A stretch of DNA of 8,135 nucleotides from Hyphomicrobiales bacterium (GTDB taxonomy: Bacteria > Pseudomonadota > Alphaproteobacteria > Rhizobiales > Xanthobacteraceae), in the NCBI GenBank assembly GCA_016201085.1, contig JACQDO010000252.1, positions 1-8,135 of the forward strand, read 5' to 3'. Shown here one piece after another: positions 6,191 through 8,135 of this stretch. The notes beneath the pieces are model-generated. The model worked only from the letters and a program-made list of their open reading frames with translations, ran no database searches and was not told the origin of the DNA. How positions within the stretch are numbered: the first letter of the stretch is position 1; the number at the start of each line of letters is the position of its first letter. The translations under genes and the position numbers were made by a program.

Positions 6191-7465
6191 ATGAACATCC
6201 TCATCCTCGGTTCCGGCGGACGCGAGCACGCGCTGGCCTGGAAGATCGCGGCGAGCCCGCTCGCCGACAAGCTCTATTGCGCGCCCGGCAATGCCGGGAT
6301 CGCGCGCGAGGCCGAATGCGTGGCGCTCGATCTCGCCGACCATGCGGCGGTTATCGCTTTTGGCAAGGAGAAGAAGATCGATCTGGTGATGGTGGGACCG
6401 GAGCAGCCGCTGTGCGCCGGCATCGTCGACGACCTGGAGGCGGCCGGCATCAAGGCGTTCGGCCCGAGCAAATGGGCGGCGCGGCTGGAAGGTTCCAAGG
6501 GCTTCACCAAGGACCTGTGCAAGGCCAATAAGATCCCGACCGCCGCTTATGAGCGCTTCAAGAGCGCGGCGCCGGCAAAAGACTACGTGCGCAGCCATGG
6601 CGTGCCGATCGTGGTGAAGGCCGACGGGCTCGCCGCCGGCAAGGGCGTGGTGGTGGCGGAGACGGTGGCCGAGGCGGAAGCCGCCATCGACATGATGTTC
6701 GATGGCGGGCTGGGGACGCCCGCCTGGGAGATCGTGATCGAGGACTGCCTCATCGGCGAAGAGGCCTCGTTCTTCGCGCTGTGCGACGGCGAGACCGCGA
6801 TCCCCCTGGCCTCGGCGCAGGACCACAAGCGCGTCGGCGACGGCGACAAGGGGCCGAACACCGGCGGCATGGGCGCCTATTCGCCGGCGCCGGTGATGAC
6901 GGCGGCGATGAACCGGCGCGTCATGGACGAGATCATCCTGCCTACCGTGCGCGCCATGAAGGCGATGGGCGCGCCCTACAAGGGCGTGCTGTTCGCCGGC
7001 CTGATGATCACCAAGGATGGCCCGCAGCTGATCGAATACAATGTGCGCTTCGGCGATCCGGAAACGCAGGTGCTGATGCTGCGCCTGATGTCGGACCTGG
7101 TGCCGGCGCTGATCGCCGCGCGCGACGGGCAATTGAAGAGTTTCGACTTGCGCTGGTACGACGACGCGGCGCTCACCGTGGTGATGGCGGCCAAGGGCTA
7201 TCCCGGCGCCTACGAAAAAGGCTCGGTCATCGACGGCTTGGCAGACGCCGCGCAAGTCGAGGGTGTGGAAATCTTCCATGCCGGCACCAAAGCGGACGGC
7301 ACGCGCATCCTCGCCAATGGCGGGCGCGTGCTCAATGTCAGCGCGCGCGGCAAGACGGTGCGCGAGGCGCAGAGCCGCGCCTATGCCGCGGTCGATAAGA
7401 TCAAATGGCCGGACGGATTCTGCCGCCGCGACATCGGCTGGCGCGCGGTGCTGCGCGAAAAATAA
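6191..7465 (+). CDS. purD: phosphoribosylamine--glycine ligase (GAR synthetase)
   Basis: PurD joins glycine to 5-phosphoribosylamine using ATP, the second step of de novo purine synthesis, in the cytoplasm. The 424-residue protein is full length. The N-terminal domain opens with [17 protein letters not shown] (GSGGREHA at 7-14) and contains [10 protein letters not shown]. The ATP-grasp region shows [13 protein letters not shown] (141-153), [11 protein letters not shown], the glycine-rich GGMGAYSP (225-232) and the metal-binding NVRFGDPE (284-291). The C-terminal domain contains [10 protein letters not shown] and ends with [17 protein letters not shown] four bases before the ATG is a plausible ribosome binding site. 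No recognisable purine-responsive operator or riboswitch was seen in the 81-nt upstream gap. No other pur gene lies in the window, so it is either alone or co-transcribed with the upstream small gene. Confidence 0.98.
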   Translation: MNILILGSGGREHALAWKIAASPLADKLYCAPGNAGIAREAECVALDLADHAAVIAFGKEKKIDLVMVGPEQPLCAGIVDDLEAAGIKAFGPSKWAARLEGSKGFTKDLCKANKIPTAAYERFKSAAPAKDYVRSHGVPIVVKADGLAAGKGVVVAETVAEAEAAIDMMFDGGLGTPAWEIVIEDCLIGEEASFFALCDGETAIPLASAQDHKRVGDGDKGPNTGGMGAYSPAPVMTAAMNRRVMDEIILPTVRAMKAMGAPYKGVLFAGLMITKDGPQLIEYNVRFGDPETQVLMLRLMSDLVPALIAARDGQLKSFDLRWYDDAALTVVMAAKGYPGAYEKGSVIDGLADAAQVEGVEIFHAGTKADGTRILANGGRVLNVSARGKTVREAQSRAYAAVDKIKWPDGFCRRDIGWRAVLREK

Positions 7466-7644
7466 AAACCACATTAAATAAAACTTTGGAATCGTGGCAA
7501 CTGTGGCGAAAGCTTGGTTGTTCCGACGGATTATACCAATTGCCAAATACTGTTCGGCATGACGTCCATGCGTCGCCGTCGATACTGCACCGCGAAATAA
7601 TTTCTATCTCGTGCGCGAGGGCGATGATGCAGGAGAAACACGAG
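7466..7644. other. A+T-richer leader between purD and the small exported protein gene
   Basis: This 179-nt stretch begins with an abrupt drop in GC (AAATAAAA-type sequence right after the purD stop), in strong contrast to the flanking genes. It should hold the promoter of the downstream small gene: TATACC at about 7533-7538 is a possible -10 element but has no good -35 at the usual distance. No strong terminator for purD is visible. One plus-strand frame stays open through the region in phase with the small gene, but its peptide matches nothing I know, and I treat it as non-coding. Confidence 0.4.
7631..7635 (+). promoter_or_regulatory. Shine-Dalgarno deciding the start of the small exported protein
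   Basis: AGGAG lies nine bases upstream of the ATG at 7645 and overlaps the codons that would follow the alternative ATG at 7627. It therefore favours the downstream start, which also places the signal peptide exactly at the N-terminus. Confidence 0.7.
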
Positions 7645-7893
7645 ATGAAAACACTTGTGCTCGGAACGTCATTGGCACTGGTAACGCTGGCGGCAACGCC
7701 GACCTTAGCCGCCACTTATCATTCACGTGTCTCGGCGCAGCAGCCTAACGCCGAAGCTGCCTATGCCGCCGCCGATAACGGCCCTACCGTCAATGGACCG
7801 GCCGTGTTCGCGTTTGGCCGCTATGCCGGCTGGGATCCCGATCCGGCCATCCGCCTCCAACTCATGCGAGACCCGGGATGGCGTGCCGACTGA
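7645..7893 (+). CDS. small exported protein of unknown function
   Basis: The 82-residue product starts MKTLVLGTSLALVTLAATP, a clear Sec signal peptide: Lys2, a hydrophobic core at 4-17, and a likely cleavage after TLA at 22. This leaves a mature chain of about 60 residues with no cysteine, so disulphides are excluded. The mature part has a low-complexity Ala/Asn/Gln segment and then NGPAVFAFGRY and a WDPDPAIRLQLMRDP block (63-77). The 'G.DPDP.IR.QL.RD' ending resembles small periplasmic hypothetical proteins I have seen in Bradyrhizobium-like genomes, which gives a recurring motif but no function. It has its own AGGAG ribosome binding site and a strong terminator 21 nt downstream, so it is probably a monocistronic unit. 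The start at 7645 is preferred over ATG 7627 for the reason given at the ribosome binding site. Confidence 0.8.
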   Translation: MKTLVLGTSLALVTLAATPTLAATYHSRVSAQQPNAEAAYAAADNGPTVNGPAVFAFGRYAGWDPDPAIRLQLMRDPGWRAD

Positions 7894-7913
7894 GCCCGCA
7901 CCCATTGACGACG

Positions 7914-7945
7914 CAAAACCCGGCGCCACGCCGGGTTTTGTTTTT
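7914..7945 (+). terminator. rho-independent terminator of the small exported protein gene
   Basis: A perfect stem of 11 base pairs (AAAACCCGGCG at 7915-7925, CGCCGGGTTTT at 7929-7939) closes a three-base CCA loop, with C7914-G7940 as a twelfth pair. It runs into GTTTTT. Because the left arm starts with AAAA, it could also terminate transcription coming from the right on the minus strand, though no gene there needs it within the window. Confidence 0.93.
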
Positions 7946-7966
7946 GGGGGGATGAAGGCGCTTTCC

Positions 7967-7983
7967 TCTCCCAGAAGGGGAGA
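7967..7983. repeat. short inverted repeat TCTCCC / GGGAGA
   Basis: TCTCCC (7967-7972) and GGGAGA (7978-7983) are separated by AGAAG. The block CTCTCCC-N-GGGGAGA resembles a short palindrome commonly scattered between genes in Rhizobiales genomes. Only one copy is present here, so its repeat status is an inference. It lies between the terminator and the hydrolase start. Confidence 0.4.
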
Positions 7984-8003
7984 CGGTTAAGTAAAGTGAG
8001 ACC

Positions 8004-8135
8004 ATGCCTGCTCTCGCCGACCTGTTCCCCGGTTTTGCCTCGCACTGGATCGACACGTCGATCGGAAAAATCTTCGCGCGCACGGCTGGCCACGGACCGC
8101 CGCTGTTGCTGCTGCACGGCTATACGCAGACCCAC
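8004..8135 (+). CDS. alpha/beta hydrolase, haloacetate dehalogenase-like (N-terminal part)
   Basis: From ATG 8004 the frame is open for 44 codons to the window end. The peptide contains [12 protein letters not shown], then [16 protein letters not shown], where the HG of HGYTQTH forms the usual oxyanion region of the fold. 'FPGF...[14 protein letters not shown]' is the familiar start of fluoroacetate/haloacetate dehalogenase-like hydrolases; this protein has Thr where most have Pro. These enzymes use an Asp nucleophile, with His, to hydrolyse C-halogen or ester bonds. The catalytic residues lie beyond the window, so the subfamily and substrate cannot be confirmed. GTGAG just upstream of the ATG is a weak ribosome binding site. 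The gene is transcribed separately from the preceding one, which has its own terminator. Confidence 0.8.
   Translation, partial: MPALADLFPGFASHWIDTSIGKIFARTAGHGPPLLLLHGYTQTH

Noticed and set aside
6116..7546. A 476-codon open frame on the minus strand over purD
   Set aside because: It mirrors purD codon for codon, is rich in His/Arg/Ala shadow composition, and resembles no family. PurD motifs on the plus strand account for the region.
7405..7644. Upstream extension of the small exported protein frame into purD (a 162-residue version)
   Set aside because: It would overlap the purD end and bury the signal peptide, and the added peptide matches nothing I know. The AGGAG at 7631 supports the start at 7645.

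Overview
The window reads as chromosomal core DNA from a GC-rich alphaproteobacterium, most likely a member of the Hyphomicrobiales (Rhizobiales) in the broad Bradyrhizobium/Xanthobacteraceae neighbourhood. This rests on protein flavour and gene order: a DUF374 acyltransferase, waaA and lpxK in tight tandem, a DUF2093 protein convergent with lpxK, and xseA divergent from a Cys/His-rich small protein that precedes purD. No mobile element, CRISPR array, tRNA or rRNA was seen. The assignment is from recognition of sequence families, not from a search.

Region 1 (1-3126, + strand) is a lipid A / LPS inner-core block. It holds the last 35 codons of a CysQ-like phosphatase, then a DUF374 lysophospholipid-type acyltransferase, the Kdo transferase gene waaA, and the lipid A 4'-kinase gene lpxK. 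The genes are overlapped or nearly so (4 nt and 8 nt overlaps), which suggests one transcript and coupled translation. The notable oddity is in waaA: its N-terminal anchor is encoded in one frame and the rest in another, and roughly 20-25 codons that normally carry the catalytic-glutamate (ERxG) region are missing at about 1003/1005. Either the gene is broken or the sequence has a deletion error.

Region 2 (3127-5772) holds a DUF2093 protein (- strand, ending flush against lpxK), an exported dienelactone-hydrolase-family protein (+ strand), and xseA, the large subunit of exonuclease VII (- strand). The last two are convergent and share a TTAA in which both stop codons overlap.

Region 3 (5873-7465, + strand) has a 78-residue Cys/His-rich zinc-ribbon-like protein followed by purD (GAR synthetase, de novo purine synthesis).

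Region 4 (7466-8135) is more accessory. An A+T-richer 179-nt leader precedes an 82-residue exported protein of unknown function, which is followed by a textbook intrinsic terminator. After a small inverted repeat comes the start of an alpha/beta hydrolase resembling haloacetate dehalogenases, cut by the window end. I found no convincing new multi-gene system; the waaA lesion and the two small uncharacterised proteins are the points worth a second look.
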